64,000 bases of DNA from Limanda limanda (Eukaryota > Chordata > Actinopteri > Pleuronectiformes > Pleuronectidae). This document shows positions 35,391-47,394 of this stretch, piece after piece. The position numbers and the translations under genes are program-made. The first letter of the stretch is position 1. Every line of letters begins with the position of its first letter. A model generated the notes under the pieces. The model saw only the letters and a program-made list of their open reading frames with translations, made no database searches and was not told the origin of the DNA. The stretch is from NCBI RefSeq assembly GCF_963576545.1, contig NC_083651.1, positions 20,044,248-20,108,247 of the forward strand, in the 5' to 3' direction.

Positions 35391-37590
35391 ATGAGAAATG
35401 AAGCTCAGCCAAGTAGCTTGGTGTAAACAGCCTTACTTTCAATTTAGTGGATCATTTGAAAGAAAGAAGTTGGTCTGTTTTCAAATGTATTCAATTTTAT
35501 TTAATGTCTGTTGCAAGATTTCAACGTTAGTTTATGAAGGGCATTTTTGGAAGTATATTTATTTGTACACATTTTCATGCAGCTCAACCTCACTGTTTGA
35601 CTTGTGACACGGGATCTGGATGGAGGGAGTACGCAGACAATTTAGAAAAATATACTTATTTCCTATATTTTGCCCTGGGTTAGATGAGAAGATTGATACC
35701 AGCAGCGGGTTAGCTTAGCGCTCAACCATAAATGAGCAAACAAGCCTAACAATCAACTATACACCGGCTGGTATCACCAAAGGCGTATAAATCACATGAC
35801 AGTTTCCTTGTGTAGTTGTGTGTGTATTTGTGTGTTTTTCTTTTTTCTCACGTACCATTGTTTGTGTCGTGGTGTAACCCTCCAGCGCCCCCCTATTCCT
35901 GACTCTAATCAATGAGGCGTTAATTGACGTGTGCATTAAATGACTCGTGAAAGCTTGGAAGATGTAGAAGTGACATACATAATGTCTTCAAAGTGTTGTG
36001 CTATTTATATGCCATCCCATGATATCCCATTATGGCTGTAGATTCAAACTTACCACACAAACATAAGGGTGTCAAATCTTTTCTTGGAACTCTCACTGAG
36101 AACGTAATGTAACAACATTGAACAATGACAACGTGGGGGAAAAAAAATAACAAGTCCTTTACGTTTCAGTGACATTGTCAACAAGCAAAGACGATCTGTG
36201 ATTTGAACCGGTTTGAAAAGGACACAGACGGGACAGATGCTGCGTGTCAGTCAACCAGAGCAGGTCGCATTGACAGGAAAACGTGTGATGAGAGGTGTAG
36301 TGAAAGGCGCCATCAGTCAGGTGAAGCCCTGCGGCGTTGTCAAGGGAAGTGATCGGCTCTGCGAGTCGTGCAGAGGCGGGGGTCAGATTCGGAGTCGTGG
36401 AGTCGCACTAAAATGGTGCACAGCAGCTGCAGCAGCTGTAATCAGCTGCGAGTGCTGGGCTGAGATTAATGGTAGCACTGAGGCTCTCGCAGCAGCAGTG
36501 GCGTGGAAGGCTGTTAGCACTCTAAACACCTCTGTTTCCACACTTTGTGAGTACGTGCAGGAGATCTACCCTGGACGCCGCTGCACGTTCGGAGACCCAG
36601 CTGGTTTATGCCGGTTCCAAATGAGCCAGAACATCAACATTTTCGTAGTTTCTCGACATTTTAGCCCTCAAAGCTACACGGTGCGGCCTGCATTTTCACC
36701 CCTGAAGCCACAAAGATGATATTGAAGTTACTTTACAAACCCTCCATCTTTTAAACATTGTCTCTGATGACTCTCATATATGATTATAACTGCGTCTGTA
36801 TATTACTAGTTATTTGATTGAAATCTCAGCACAGCAGCAGTTACTGCTCATGAAGTTAGAAAAGTAGAATCTATGAGATCTGATCAAATACGTTTATTTT
36901 GTGAAAAAGTAAAGTCTTAATAGATAGTTTGGCTTTATTAAAACCCAATACTAAAGACAATGGAGAGCAGGAGGAGGACAGACTTGGAGTTCTCTAAGTA
37001 ACTTAACACATTTAGCTGTTTCCATTGATCACTAGCAGGGATCTGGATGTCATGGGGATTGTCAGGCCTTTTCAGTTTCAGCCGACTTAAAGTGGACATC
37101 ATCTCCCCACCCTGTCACATCCTCCACTGGGCGTCTCCTCCTCTTCCCTTTTTAATCACTAATCAATTTCCTCCCAAAGGGACCAGGAAGCTTTTAATGG
37201 TTACAAAGCAGAATAACACATCAAAGCATGGCTGAAACTAGCCAGGTGCAACGCTCTGTCATGAAACCTTTTATGTGGCGGCTCAGGCTCTGCTTTTTAA
37301 ATGGGCAGTTCAACAGCTCTGTCCTCATGTAAATGATACCAGGCCATACGAGGGAGCTAATCATAGCTGAAATCTTTTATTGGCTGGCCAGTGTTTTAGA
37401 TGAACTCTGGGCTTGTAGCTTATTTGTGATATATAGCGTAAGAGGCTACTTAAAGTTTAATGGGGCGTGTTTGTGATAACTCATCAAAATGTTGTGTTAA
37501 GGACGTGTTGAAGGAGAACAGGTGTTGGCATCACTACAGAGAGAGCTGCGTCCCGAGGAAAATCTGCAACAATACAGTAAAGAGCAGCCT
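35391..37590. other. intergenic, nothing coding recognised
   Basis: The 168-codon frame at 36213-36719 has no family signature and no splice or promoter support. About 35870-36060 and 37040-37450 are repeat-free candidate conserved blocks. Confidence 0.35.
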
Positions 37591-37840
37591 CAGGTCCTGT
37601 GGTTGCCAAAAGTTTGGCCGGCGCCCCAAACCCGGAAGTTTTATGTATTTAGACAGAAATCTACCGAATTCAATTTGAAAACAACTTATATTGATTGCTC
37701 ACAGGCGCGTACAGTCTACCTGGAGCATTATTATATAATTAAATTATGTTTAACATTTTGTATAAGCTTTTTTATAACCTCTCTTTATACAGTCTATGGT
37801 ATTAACCAGCTGCCACTGGGTCCTTGGTGCAACAGCCAAC
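37591..37840. repeat. dispersed fish repeat end
   Basis: CTTTATACAGTCTATGG near 37783-37799 is the mirror image of the CATAGACTGTATATAAAG end seen at 29759, so two copies of one family lie in opposite orientation. The GC-rich start near 37600 may belong to it. Confidence 0.45.
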
Positions 37841-38329
37841 AACTCGGGCCACTTAAAGGGGAAAAAAACTGTGATTTCAAGAAAAAATATTTTATAAGTC
37901 TGAATTTTTATGAGAGGGAATTTTATGAGAAACTTTAATCCGTTATATGGTCCAGACTTTCAGGTGTTAAAACACCCAAAGTGTCATCTATCTCTTTAGC
38001 TAAATAATTATACCCAGATCAATGCATTAAATCAGCTTTGTGGGCCAACCTGAGCTGATGCAGACAGGGAGATTGTCGGTTACGTGAAGCAGCTGACCTT
38101 TCATTTGTAAGAATAAGCAGTGAAGACAACAGCACAGCGGAGGGCTTCCGAAGCGGCTCCTGGAGTGTGGCGGCCTAGATGCTGATCCTTTGTGACAGCT
38201 GTTGTGTCGTAAGGTGTGGCTCTGCTAGGCTGGGCTGTCATTTTCACACTCAGCGCCGCAATGCTCCTCTGCCACATCTGCACCTGTGATGCTGAACCTT
38301 ACAGTGTATTTCCACAGGGGAGAGAGATG

Positions 38330-38446
<117 letters not shown>

Positions 38447-38748
38447 ACATGGGAGAGATAACACTGTTAAAAAGAGAGGAGGCTCAAATCGAACAAGGGA
38501 ACCCTGAAAGGAAGACGATATCACGGTGGTTGTGGTTGTTAAGAAAACTAATTCCTCAGATCATTCCATTTTTTTGCGGCATTGAGCGGTGAAGTAACAC
38601 AGCAACAGAGAGATTCAGCCTGAATGGAGCTCATAATGTAAATAACCGTAAATGTTTGCTCGGCTGCTCTGCTGCTGCCCATACAGTCCCTTCTATCCAG
38701 ACCATCTAGACCATGCAGTGTTACATTAGTGACATTTTCTAATGTCAT

Positions 38749-39262
38749 TGAGGTGTATTCTGGTCAGCCGAGAGGTTGATGTGGTTGTTGTAGAAGTTGA
38801 TGATGAAGGAAAAGGACCGCGGACCCAATACTTACAAGTATATTGATATTTATTACACAAAGTAGAACAGGTCAGGACGAGCTCCAGAGACTCGGAGAAA
38901 TCACACAGCCAAATGGTGAAGTCTGACAGGCCATGGTCAAACACACATTATATAGAGAGGTTAGTTCCACCCACGACTTTGGGTAACATGTCATCTCACC
39001 TAAGGCCTCCTAATAAGGACGTGTTTAGTACATGAAGATGAGAATACACTGGTCAAAGATTGTCCCTTCACCTCTAACCATTTGCTGGACAGAGGTTATT
39101 CCCTAGGTCAAAGGTCCTTCCAAAGAAGGAAATACCTACTTAAATAAACAACTGAAAGACTCTCGGAGACTGTCTGAGTCACCAAAATAAGCATCATATA
39201 TATCAGCCTGTCATTCTATTTAAACACATACTAAAGTTGCTTACTCTAGTGAGTACACGACA
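38749..39262 (-). repeat. 3' LTR of the endogenous retrovirus
   Basis: 514 bp, same sequence as the partner LTR by inspection. TATA-like signal at 38947-38955 and AATAAA at 38849-38854. The open frame within it (38726-38944) starts upstream of the expected transcript start and is not considered a gene. Confidence 0.93.
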
Positions 39263-39278
39263 TAACCCCCCTTCGAGA
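39263..39278 (-). other. polypurine tract before the 3' LTR
   Basis: The minus strand reads CTCGAAGGGGGG and then three bases before the LTR starts with TG. This is the standard place for plus-strand priming in retroviruses. Confidence 0.8.
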
Positions 39279-40139
39279 CTAAATAGAGTCTCGACATAAT
39301 CAAAAGAATAAAACAGATAGGTGTATTATCATGACAAAAATAACAATCCGTCTACAGCATGATTTTAGCAACATAGCAACAGTTATAAAGTTTAGGAGTG
39401 AGAAACGAAAAACCTGTCTGGCAGCTATCTTTCTTGAAATATCCATCAAACAATTTAGACAGGAAAATTCTCTCACGGCCCCTCTGCCTAGGCGACCATA
39501 CATAGTACTCCTACACCACTGAAATGAGTAAGTTTAGCAAATTGTGTAAGGAAATTACTTTAAGCAAATACATATGGAACTCTCAGCAAATAATAACAAA
39601 ATAATGTCCAAGGTCAGGCTGGTCGTCCCATCGAACCATTCCAATGGACCTTTTCCTACCTAGCCCCACTGTCCCTAAACATCAAGAAAATAAAGAAAAC
39701 ATCTGAGGTCCCAGTATATTTAGCCAATAACAGAAAACATCATTTTTCCCAGTAATTAACATACAAAGAATATAATTCACTTTTAATATTACTCATGTAT
39801 GACACAGCAGTTTCTCAGCAGCATTGACTCTCTGTTGTAGTATCGATGACGTCTTGAATACGGATATTGCATCTTTGTCCAGAGTCCTTCAGTCCATTCG
39901 TATTGTTCATGTTTGAAGTGTTTTGAGTCCTTTCAACACATCGGAGTCCCTGAACAATTCACCCTCATAGTGATCGTCCCACAATATGTTCTAGAATGAA
40001 AGAAAAGAAAACCAGTATCTTTTGCATACAAAACAGATTAAAACATCAATACAGATTAACATTCTATAAGTAAATGAGAAATTATAAGTCACATTTTCCA
40101 TTTCCCCCCTGGAAACACATCACTAATGTAATAAGAAAC
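39279..40139 (-). other. retroviral 3' internal region, no env recognised
   Basis: Between the pol scraps and the polypurine tract there is no long sense frame and no envelope signature such as a transmembrane anchor with a CX6CC motif. Origin is unassigned. Confidence 0.5.
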
Positions 40140-40774
40140 TATGAAATAACTAAGCATTTGCAGATCATCCAGCGTTTTCCAACAGGCCAAACGCATCTCC
40201 TATAAGCTTCTTTTAATGCCTGGTCGTAAATAGCACTGACATAGACATGCGAAGTGTAATTTTCTCTTACCCAAACAGAAACCAATATTGTCTATCTTTC
40301 TCAATTTGAATGCTAAAAAATGCATTTACCAGATCAACATAAGATAATCATTGCTAAAGGATTGTTTAAAGATTTGGAACAGACAAAGCAAATTGTTGTA
40401 CTGCGGCGTTGACAACTTAGCTGGCTCCAAAAATCTGTATTGAGACTTCCGATCCAAAATACTAAAGAACCTTCAGTCTCTGTTGTCATCAATGATTGGT
40501 GAAGAATTTTGTTTGCACTTCCACCAGACCGCCGTCTGGCACACTTTATTGTACACTCCAATCTACACAAAGCATCTCTTCCCAAAAGTGCAATAGGTTT
40601 ATGTTCTGATACCAATTTGGGTATTTTAATTTTCAGAGTTTTGTAGCAGAGCTCAATTGGTTCTGTAAGAGGAATCAGCTGTTTTATTCCCTAAAACCCG
40701 ATTGTCGGAATCCATTGACCAGACATGGGGAGATGTATAGCATGACACCCCCCTTTCGAGTCTTCAGGGCACCT
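40140..40774 (-). pseudogene. pol: collapsed pro-pol remnant
   Basis: Directly after the gag TAG the same frame continues to a second TAG and then reads LKIKIPKLVSEHKPIALLGR and DALCRL, the C-terminal part of a retroviral protease (the LLGRD motif). The protease active-site Asp-Thr-Gly is not present. After a gap, another frame (about 40270-40335) reads VDLVNAFFSIQIEKDRQYWF, the reverse-transcriptase motif A region, and a shifted frame carries AIYDQALKEAY, similar to the next conserved RT block. RT YXDD, RNase H and integrase are absent. The fragments are separated by deletions and frame changes, so no enzyme can be made. Confidence 0.75.
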
Positions 40775-42397
40775 CTAGAATCCTGGTTCCGGGCCCCTGT
40801 AAGGGTTCACCGGTCCCCTGGGTGGCCCTGATTGGCCCCTGAATCCTCCTCTGAAGTGTCCTATGAAATTTCCTCTGACATTTCCTCGGAAACTTCCTCT
40901 GAAATTTCCTCTTGACCTGTTGCACTCACGGGCAAAATGACCTAATTGTCCACAATTAAAACATTCTTCTAAACGTTTTTGAAAATTAGGATTAAACCTT
41001 CCTCTCCAGGTCTGCGCTTGGTCATATGCTGACTCTTGGTAGGAGATGACAGGAACCTGAACCTGGTTCAGCTGTGATTGTAGTATTGATTGATCTAGCG
41101 GAACCTGATTCTGTATAACCAGAGCTTGCTTCTTAATTTTCTTATTGTCCACCAGTTGTATTTGATTGAGTTTTCTAAGGGCCTCTTGGTCCTGTTCTTT
41201 TTGATCTTGTTCCTTCTTCCTATACAGCATCACCTGATGGGCTATTTGATCTGTATAAACACCTTTTTCCATGCTTCCAAGACCAACCACCTCTGCCAGT
41301 TTGCTCCTTACTGGCAGAGGCAGTCCTTTCTGTATTTTGGCTCTCAAAATTGACTGCTCCATTTGATTCAAATCCGGGTCATTTCCTGTGACATTTCTCC
41401 ACACTCTATGAGCTCTTGACACATAGGCCCTCGGGTTTTCTTCCTGTTCCAGTGGTTCAATAAGAATGTTATCAGGATGTAAATTTGTCGGAAACGTCTC
41501 TTTCAGCGCTCTATACACTCGACCTCTGTTTGCAGAAAACAGTTCTGAGTCATTTACAGCAGTTCCCACATATCGATTAAGTCTAGCTTTCAGTAGAATT
41601 TCTCCCATAGCGTGAACTCCAAGGAGATTAGCCAAGATTTTCTTAATATCTCCCATGGCAAGTTGCTCTCCAACCATAATCTCTTCCAACTTTGAAATCC
41701 AAGAATGTGCTCCATCCTGAAGAGTAGGTAACTTTTCAATTATGCTTGACATATCTGTAGTCTGCCAAGGCTTGTACTCCAAATTCTGCCCTTTGACAAC
41801 CACAGGAAACATCTTCTTGAGTGTCAACTGTTTTCCTGATTGCAAAGAATTTTTCAAACCTGATAATTGTGAACGTTCTTTCTGCAACTCTTCTACCTGG
41901 TTCTTTAGTGTTATTTGTCTTTCTCTTTGTCTTGTATTTTCTAAGTTCCTCTCTTTCTTATCGTTTGCAGCTTTGATCAGTTTCTGTCCCTCATTTTCAA
42001 ACAACTGGAGAATGCCGAGCTCCACTTGCTTCTTTTCTCTGCGTTTCTGTCCCTTTTTTCCCTCCTTTTGTCCTACCTTGTATGTGAACACAAGTAATTT
42101 AATTATTTTAATTACATCTGGGTTGAAAGTCCCCTCTACCGGCCATGGTTGGTCAATTTCAGGCCAGCGTTTCTGCCACTTTTCAGATATTTTTGCAATG
42201 TTGATGTCTTTAATTAAAGGATTATTTTTCTGTACTACCTCAACAGGAGTAAGTACTTTTGGACTTTTAGTTTCCTTTTTCTCCATAGTAGCAGCTTCCC
42301 TGTGTTCCATTATTGTAAATTTAAAAATGTAATTGTTAAGATTTAAAAGCTTCTTAAAGCTATTTAGATTACTCCTCCCCCCTTTGTTGTTTTTCAA
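40775..42397 (-). CDS. gag: retroviral Gag polyprotein, open
   Basis: 540-codon open frame; structural precursor that assembles the particle and packages RNA. Three Met codons near the start are possible; those at 42308-42310 and 42284-42286 are likelier than the first. Order: basic, Lys-rich matrix-like N-terminus, a Gln/Glu/Lys coiled-coil stretch (about 115-190), a capsid-like region (about 225-400) with [16 protein letters not shown], a Gln-rich linker, then one zinc knuckle at residues 479-492 ([14 protein letters not shown], the CX2CX4HX4C pattern), and an Arg-Gly-rich tail with [11 protein letters not shown]. It ends in TAG (40775-40777). No stop or frameshift was seen, which fits a young copy. 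No myristoylation Gly-2 is evident at any of the candidate starts. Confidence 0.9.
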   Translation of the reverse strand: MKNNKGGRSNLNSFKKLLNLNNYIFKFTIMEHREAATMEKKETKSPKVLTPVEVVQKNNPLIKDINIAKISEKWQKRWPEIDQPWPVEGTFNPDVIKIIKLLVFTYKVGQKEGKKGQKRREKKQVELGILQLFENEGQKLIKAANDKKERNLENTRQRERQITLKNQVEELQKERSQLSGLKNSLQSGKQLTLKKMFPVVVKGQNLEYKPWQTTDMSSIIEKLPTLQDGAHSWISKLEEIMVGEQLAMGDIKKILANLLGVHAMGEILLKARLNRYVGTAVNDSELFSANRGRVYRALKETFPTNLHPDNILIEPLEQEENPRAYVSRAHRVWRNVTGNDPDLNQMEQSILRAKIQKGLPLPVRSKLAEVVGLGSMEKGVYTDQIAHQVMLYRKKEQDQKEQDQEALRKLNQIQLVDNKKIKKQALVIQNQVPLDQSILQSQLNQVQVPVISYQESAYDQAQTWRGRFNPNFQKRLEECFNCGQLGHFARECNRSRGNFRGSFRGNVRGNFIGHFRGGFRGQSGPPRGPVNPYRGPEPGF

Positions 42398-45300
42398 TCA
42401 ATAAATCAACAAATCAACCAACAAATCCATTTGCTCATGTAGCAAAACCACTTATTCACCACAGCCAAATAAAAATGAAATTGACTTCCCAACTCTAAAT
42501 GAATCAAAAGCTCATCAATGTAATATCACAACTCAAAATCCGCTTACAATGTTTGACAAAAAGATCACGTGCTCCCACAAGTGACTGACTGTCACCAAAT
42601 GTGCTTCAACACAGCTCAGATCAGAATAAAACACGCACAAAAGATGAAACTCACATCTGCAACTCTAAGCTGAATTTAAACCAAACAATCCTATTCCATT
42701 AATTAATTAAATGCATAGACTGGTCAGTCTGTTGTCAATCCTAATATTTAATTTTTCGTTTTGAGTAGCTAAAGCATTTAGTATTGCCTGTGTATGTAAA
42801 CAGATGAATGTGCTCTATTAATATTCTTATAATAGCTTACAAATGAAAGCCGGTTAAAATGTGTATCAGCAATAATAACTATAAGTGAGATCACATACAA
42901 ATATGTAAATGCAGTTTTTTGCTAAAGAGTTTGTGTATCAACTGTACTCCCCTTGATCAGACTGGAGACAGGAACTGCCCATGCAGACTTCAGCAAGCCT
43001 CAGGTCGTGTTGCACCAGCCAATTGCCTTCTAGTCTGTTCACCTCAATTCCCACTCATCATAAGGGAAAAGAAACACACAATGATTTAGTATCTTATGAA
43101 ACCATCAGGTCCTTTTAACAACATCATAGATGATTCAAAATGATTATCAGTCTTAGTGTCGTATTAGGTCCTTCACATCCAGTGGATATTAGGACTATTT
43201 AGATCAGTTCCATTGTCCAAATCTTATATTTGTTATTATGTAAAGAATTTCTTAATTTTAAGCATTAGTTACCATAAGTCTTCAATCAATCTCCAAAACG
43301 CTATCGTAAGGAGCAAAATAGGAAACTTAGTAATGTAAACATCATCAAAATAGTTTTTTCAAGATAGAGCAAGCAATAAAAAGGATCCAACAGCTTTCAG
43401 GTCATACACAGCTCAGACCACCAAAACAGTCAAGGTCATAAACCATTTGGACAGTTTGTATATGTATGTAGATACAGATCAAGAAATCTACCCCTCATCT
43501 ACGACATAAGTCTCAACCATACTCAGTTAATTTTTCTATACATCATGTCATATGTAGTAAAGATGCATCAACCATAATACTGTAGGAGGAAACAAACTGC
43601 TGTTGTTGTGGACACAGTTATGAGCCTTTGTAAACCAATGCTGTAAAAATTTCAGTTAACATCCTTTCTAAACCTGAATCATCCCATGCGTTAACTTTTA
43701 TTATCAGAGAAAGTCTGATACAGAAAGTGGCTGAGCGAGTCGCTGTTTTTTGCTGCTGAACTCGCTCTGGGCGTTATTAAAAGTGTGTGCCTCACACTTG
43801 CACACATTATCTGCCAGTACTCAGGTCAATAGAGGTTTTTTTTTTCCTTTAAACACCAGTTGTAATTGCATACAACGCATCATCAATGTATACTTTGGTT
43901 TATTATAATAATATCTTTAAAGTTCTCAATAATTAATTATTTATTCACGGCTGTATTAAAAACTCAACAGTCCTTTTGTAAAGCAATTTAACTGTTTGAT
44001 CCTTTGTCTGTGCACCGCACAGGTGTCATTCCCAGTGAGGAAAAACAGATATGTTATTCTTATTTATATCAGCCCTTAATGTAGCTCTATAACACTCCTG
44101 ATACCAGCACATTTTTATTGTCTAGTCAATGCAAACAATTTCCATTATTTAAAGTCCAAAAATGTCAAATTAAACCCAATTTGCTCCCAAAGTGAAACCT
44201 GTAACTAAGTATTGTTGAAGTTAATGTTTAATGAAAACCAAATGAAATAAAGAGTTTAAGCGGTATAAGATTTTCACAGAACTACAGCCATATCCAATCT
44301 AGCTGATTTAAACAAGCAATTTTGTTTCCTAATACTGTCTGCACAGTCTCGCTTTACCATAAAGAAACAAACAAACAAATTATCATTTTTAGCTTAAACT
44401 ATTAAAAGAATTGTTTTCTTAAATTATTGTGACTTTTTCCTTTGTCTCACAGAAGGGTGTAATTATAGAGGTGAGATCTTGAAAACCTTTCTTATGTCAC
44501 TGTACTAAAGTTTTAGAAGATGTATTATACTCCCCTGGCATGCACATTCCCCCTTTTCTGAACAGATGCTTTTCTCTCAGGGGAACTGAGGAGAGGTCTA
44601 TATTTAGTTTTTTGTTGTCTTTCAGTGCTTCCACATACTTCCTAATTTAAACCCTGACTTCAATGGTCAAAGTTCCTTTAACATTTAAACAAATATTAAA
44701 GTTATCTGATTATTTTAAACAGCTCTCTCTCCTTTGTTATGAAAGTCTATTGAGATCTCTGTTGCAAAGCGCACAAGTGTAATTCCCATTATTCGTTAAA
44801 GGAGTTAATAAAACTCTCATCCCACACTTTATTTATTTATGTTTTATTATTATTATTACACAAGAGAGAAAAAGAGAGAGAGTTCTTTTTAAAATTTGTG
44901 AGTCTATCGTTGTGGCCCACAAGAGAATGTTATCACAGTGAAAATCCCCCCTCACATTTCTAAAACTCCCCTCCTTGCTCCAAACGGGAGTGGTGCAGAG
45001 GGATGCTCACACACGAGAGACATACAGACACACCAAAAAGGTGGGGGCTGTGGCAACAGGGAATACAGACTCATGTATTACGTCCCCTAAATAGGGCTAA
45101 TTGTTTTATTTAATACAGAGAGCAAAATATCTGTACTTATAAGTTATCAAATTTTCCCGTTTGTAACCACAACATATATATATTTTTAATCTATCATAAA
45201 ACCTTTTGTTAATTTAGACCAAACAGACCAGCTCCTCCTGCATTTTTACTTTTCTCACATAGCCATGTCCTCATTCATCATACACACACACCAGCACATG

Positions 45301-46494
45301 GAGAAAGTAGGAACCAGTGGAGGGAATGAATAGTTATATTTATTAAATCCTCTTAATGAGGCTCATCATGTAATTTCGTCTTCTTATAAGGGAGGTTCAT
45401 AGTTCATAAGTCCCTTTAAAAGAGGTTCATTGTGTTATTACGAGGCTCATGTTTTATAGTCCTCTCATATATTTAATTCAATAATGTTGATTCAATTCTG
45501 GCCAGAAGACAACAAAATACACACACATCCAAATAACACTGCTAATTCAACTCACACAGCTTAAGCACAATGGTGATCACAGACTTCACACACCCACACA
45601 CACAGACAGACCATCTTTTGAGAGTGGTTAATTTCTGCCACACACAAACATCTGGGAGTCGTTTCCCTGTACACAAACGCATGAACGTTCACAGCCAAAG
45701 ATCTTATTCACATCACGAGCATTCTTGCTATCAGCCGTTTTTACCTTATTATCTTAATTTTTGCTGTCAGATGAGATGTAGATATTTGATGAGTGGCTTC
45801 ATCAGCATTGTCCGTTACAATAACCGAGCGGGAGCATATTATCGAATGTATATTTCTTCATCTCCAGTTATTGAGATGAAAAAATTCGATGATTGGCTTC
45901 ATCAGAAACTATGCGTCATCAATGTCAGAGCGGGAGCATATTATCAAATGTATATTCTACATCTCCAGTTATTAAAACTGAGACCCATTCTACGAGCTCC
46001 TTCACTGAGGGCTTGACTATTCAGATTATGCGACTGATTCCTGTGATAATTTCTTTACTCTTATCTTCCTCTTATTACTCTGGTCCTTATCACGTTACGC
46101 CTTAGCTTAACTGTAATGCAGTGATTAAGACACACATGACTTACTGTCAAGAAGTTGAGGTACCATTTTCTTAATCTTGCACAATGTCATTTAATCACCT
46201 TATCGTTACAATAAAAACTATATTAAACCATTTCATGTACCTTTAGTACTGTTCTTCACCTTAATATCTGTTCTCCCCCTTTTTGCGTCATACATCACGC
46301 AAACAAAAATCAAATTTAGCACGGAGCTTTACTACACATCAAACAACACAACAAACCCCCACACACAGGTCGTTTATCGGTGTGTATAGACACAGACACA
46401 CATACAACAGCCCCAATGAACGAACCAGCGTCCAAACAAAATGAGAGATCCTCACCGTGTTGAAGCTGTTGAAGTGTAGTAGAACACAAATCGT
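42398..46494 (-). other. retroviral leader of about 4.1 kb, non-coding
   Basis: AT-rich stretch between the primer binding site and gag. No sense-strand frame longer than about 60 codons starts between 42398 and 46338. It contains a GAGA-rich run near 44860-44883, repeated GAGGCTCAT/GAGGTTCAT words at 45357-45450 and a tandem duplication at 45786-45985. Simple retroviruses usually have leaders well under 1 kb, so this length is unusual. Confidence 0.7.
45786..45985. repeat. tandem duplication, about 102 bp unit, inside the retroviral leader
   Basis: Two adjacent copies share GGCTTCATCAG (45793 and 45893), GAGCGGGAGCATATTATC (45826 and 45928) and CATCTCCAGTTATT. They are diverged by substitutions and small indels. 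Confidence 0.75.
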
Positions 46495-46512
46495 CTCAGT
46501 TTCGTGGCGCCA
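46495..46512 (-). other. candidate primer binding site
   Basis: Five bases after the 5'LTR the minus strand reads TGGCGCCACGAAACTGAG. It starts with TGG, complementary to the tRNA CCA end. The first seven bases match lysine-type sites, the rest does not match one I can name. Confidence 0.65.
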
Positions 46513-46517
46513 AAGTC

Positions 46518-47031
46518 TGAGGTGTATTCTGGTCAGCCGAGAGGTTGATGTGGTTGTTGTAGAAGTTGATGATGAAGGAAAAGGACCGCGGACCCAATAC
46601 TTACAAGTATATTGATATTTATTACACAAAGTAGAACAGGTCAGGACGAGCTCCAGAGACTCGGAGAAATCACACAGCCAAATGGTGAAGTCTGACAGGC
46701 CATGGTCAAACACACATTATATAGAGAGGTTAGTTCCACCCACGACTTTGGGTAACATGTCATCTCACCTAAGGCCTCCTAATAAGGACGTGTTTAGTAC
46801 ATGAAGATGAGAATACACTGGTCAAAGATTGTCCCTTCACCTCTAACCATTTGCTGGACAGAGGTTATTCCCTAGGTCAAAGGTCCTTCCAAAGAAGGAA
46901 ATACCTACTTAAATAAACAACTGAAAGACTCTCGGAGACTGTCTGAGTCACCAAAATAAGCATCATATATATCAGCCTGTCATTCTATTTAAACACATAC
47001 TAAAGTTGCTTACTCTAGTGAGTACACGACA
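46518..47031 (-). repeat. 5' LTR of the endogenous retrovirus
   Basis: 514 bp. On the minus strand it starts TGTCGTGTACTCACTAGAGT and ends in ACACCTCA. A TATA-like CTATATAAT lies at 46716-46724 and AATAAA at 46618-46623, about 95 bp apart, which is a usual U3/R layout. No base difference from the other LTR was noticed by eye. Confidence 0.93.
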
Positions 47032-47035
47032 TCAT

Positions 47036-47394
47036 CCTGTTCAGTGGCTGTGAAGTCACACACAGCTTGTGAAGTGAAGTGGATGATTTTGATACAGAGA
47101 GATTGACGCTCTTCTTCTGTGCTGGGATAACATCGTTTGCACTGAATAAAATACATACATAAAATTGTATTAAGTCATCTCCCTATTTTCTTTAAATCTC
47201 TACTTTTTGCCCTCTCTCCCTGTGTCTCCTATCTGCCTCGTGATAGATCTGTTCAGTCAGTGCAGCTGTTTATCTCTGCTCAGCAAGACTCCCCTTTAAG
47301 GAATCTATCTTTTTTTAAATAAAATATGATACTATGATTCAAAAAGTCAAACCTGAGAGAAGCTGTTCACTGTCACAAAGTCAGAATTATCATT
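47036..47394. other. intergenic, nothing recognised
   Basis: Right flank of the retroviral insertion; no gene or repeat end recognised. Confidence 0.35.

Larger units (their letters stand above)
38749..47031 (-). mobile_element. endogenous retrovirus, non-autonomous, 8283 bp
   Basis: Two 514-bp LTRs in direct orientation (38749-39262 and 46518-47031) bound 7255 bp of internal sequence. The LTRs end in TG...CA and the element is flanked by a TCAT duplication (38745-38748 and 47032-47035). Transcription runs right to left: 5'LTR, primer binding site, 4.1-kb non-coding leader, gag (40775-42397), amber stop, then protease and reverse-transcriptase scraps, polypurine tract, 3'LTR. No env is visible. 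A 4-bp duplication, a TAG separating gag and pro in one frame, and a single CCHC box point to the gamma/epsilon (class I) side of retroviruses; this is inference. LTRs read as identical, suggesting recent insertion. Confidence 0.93.

Noticed and set aside
36213..36719. 168-codon plus-strand open frame, Ala/Val-rich
   Set aside because: No recognisable domain and no gene context; composition tracks local GC. Left as non-coding.
45570..46016. 148-codon plus-strand frame in the retroviral leader
   Set aside because: Antisense to the element, spans the tandem duplication, no family signature.
46339..46713. 124-codon frame crossing the 5'LTR into the leader
   Set aside because: Its first Met sits at the TATA box, upstream of the expected transcript start, and the LTR part is repeated in the 3'LTR; no known product.
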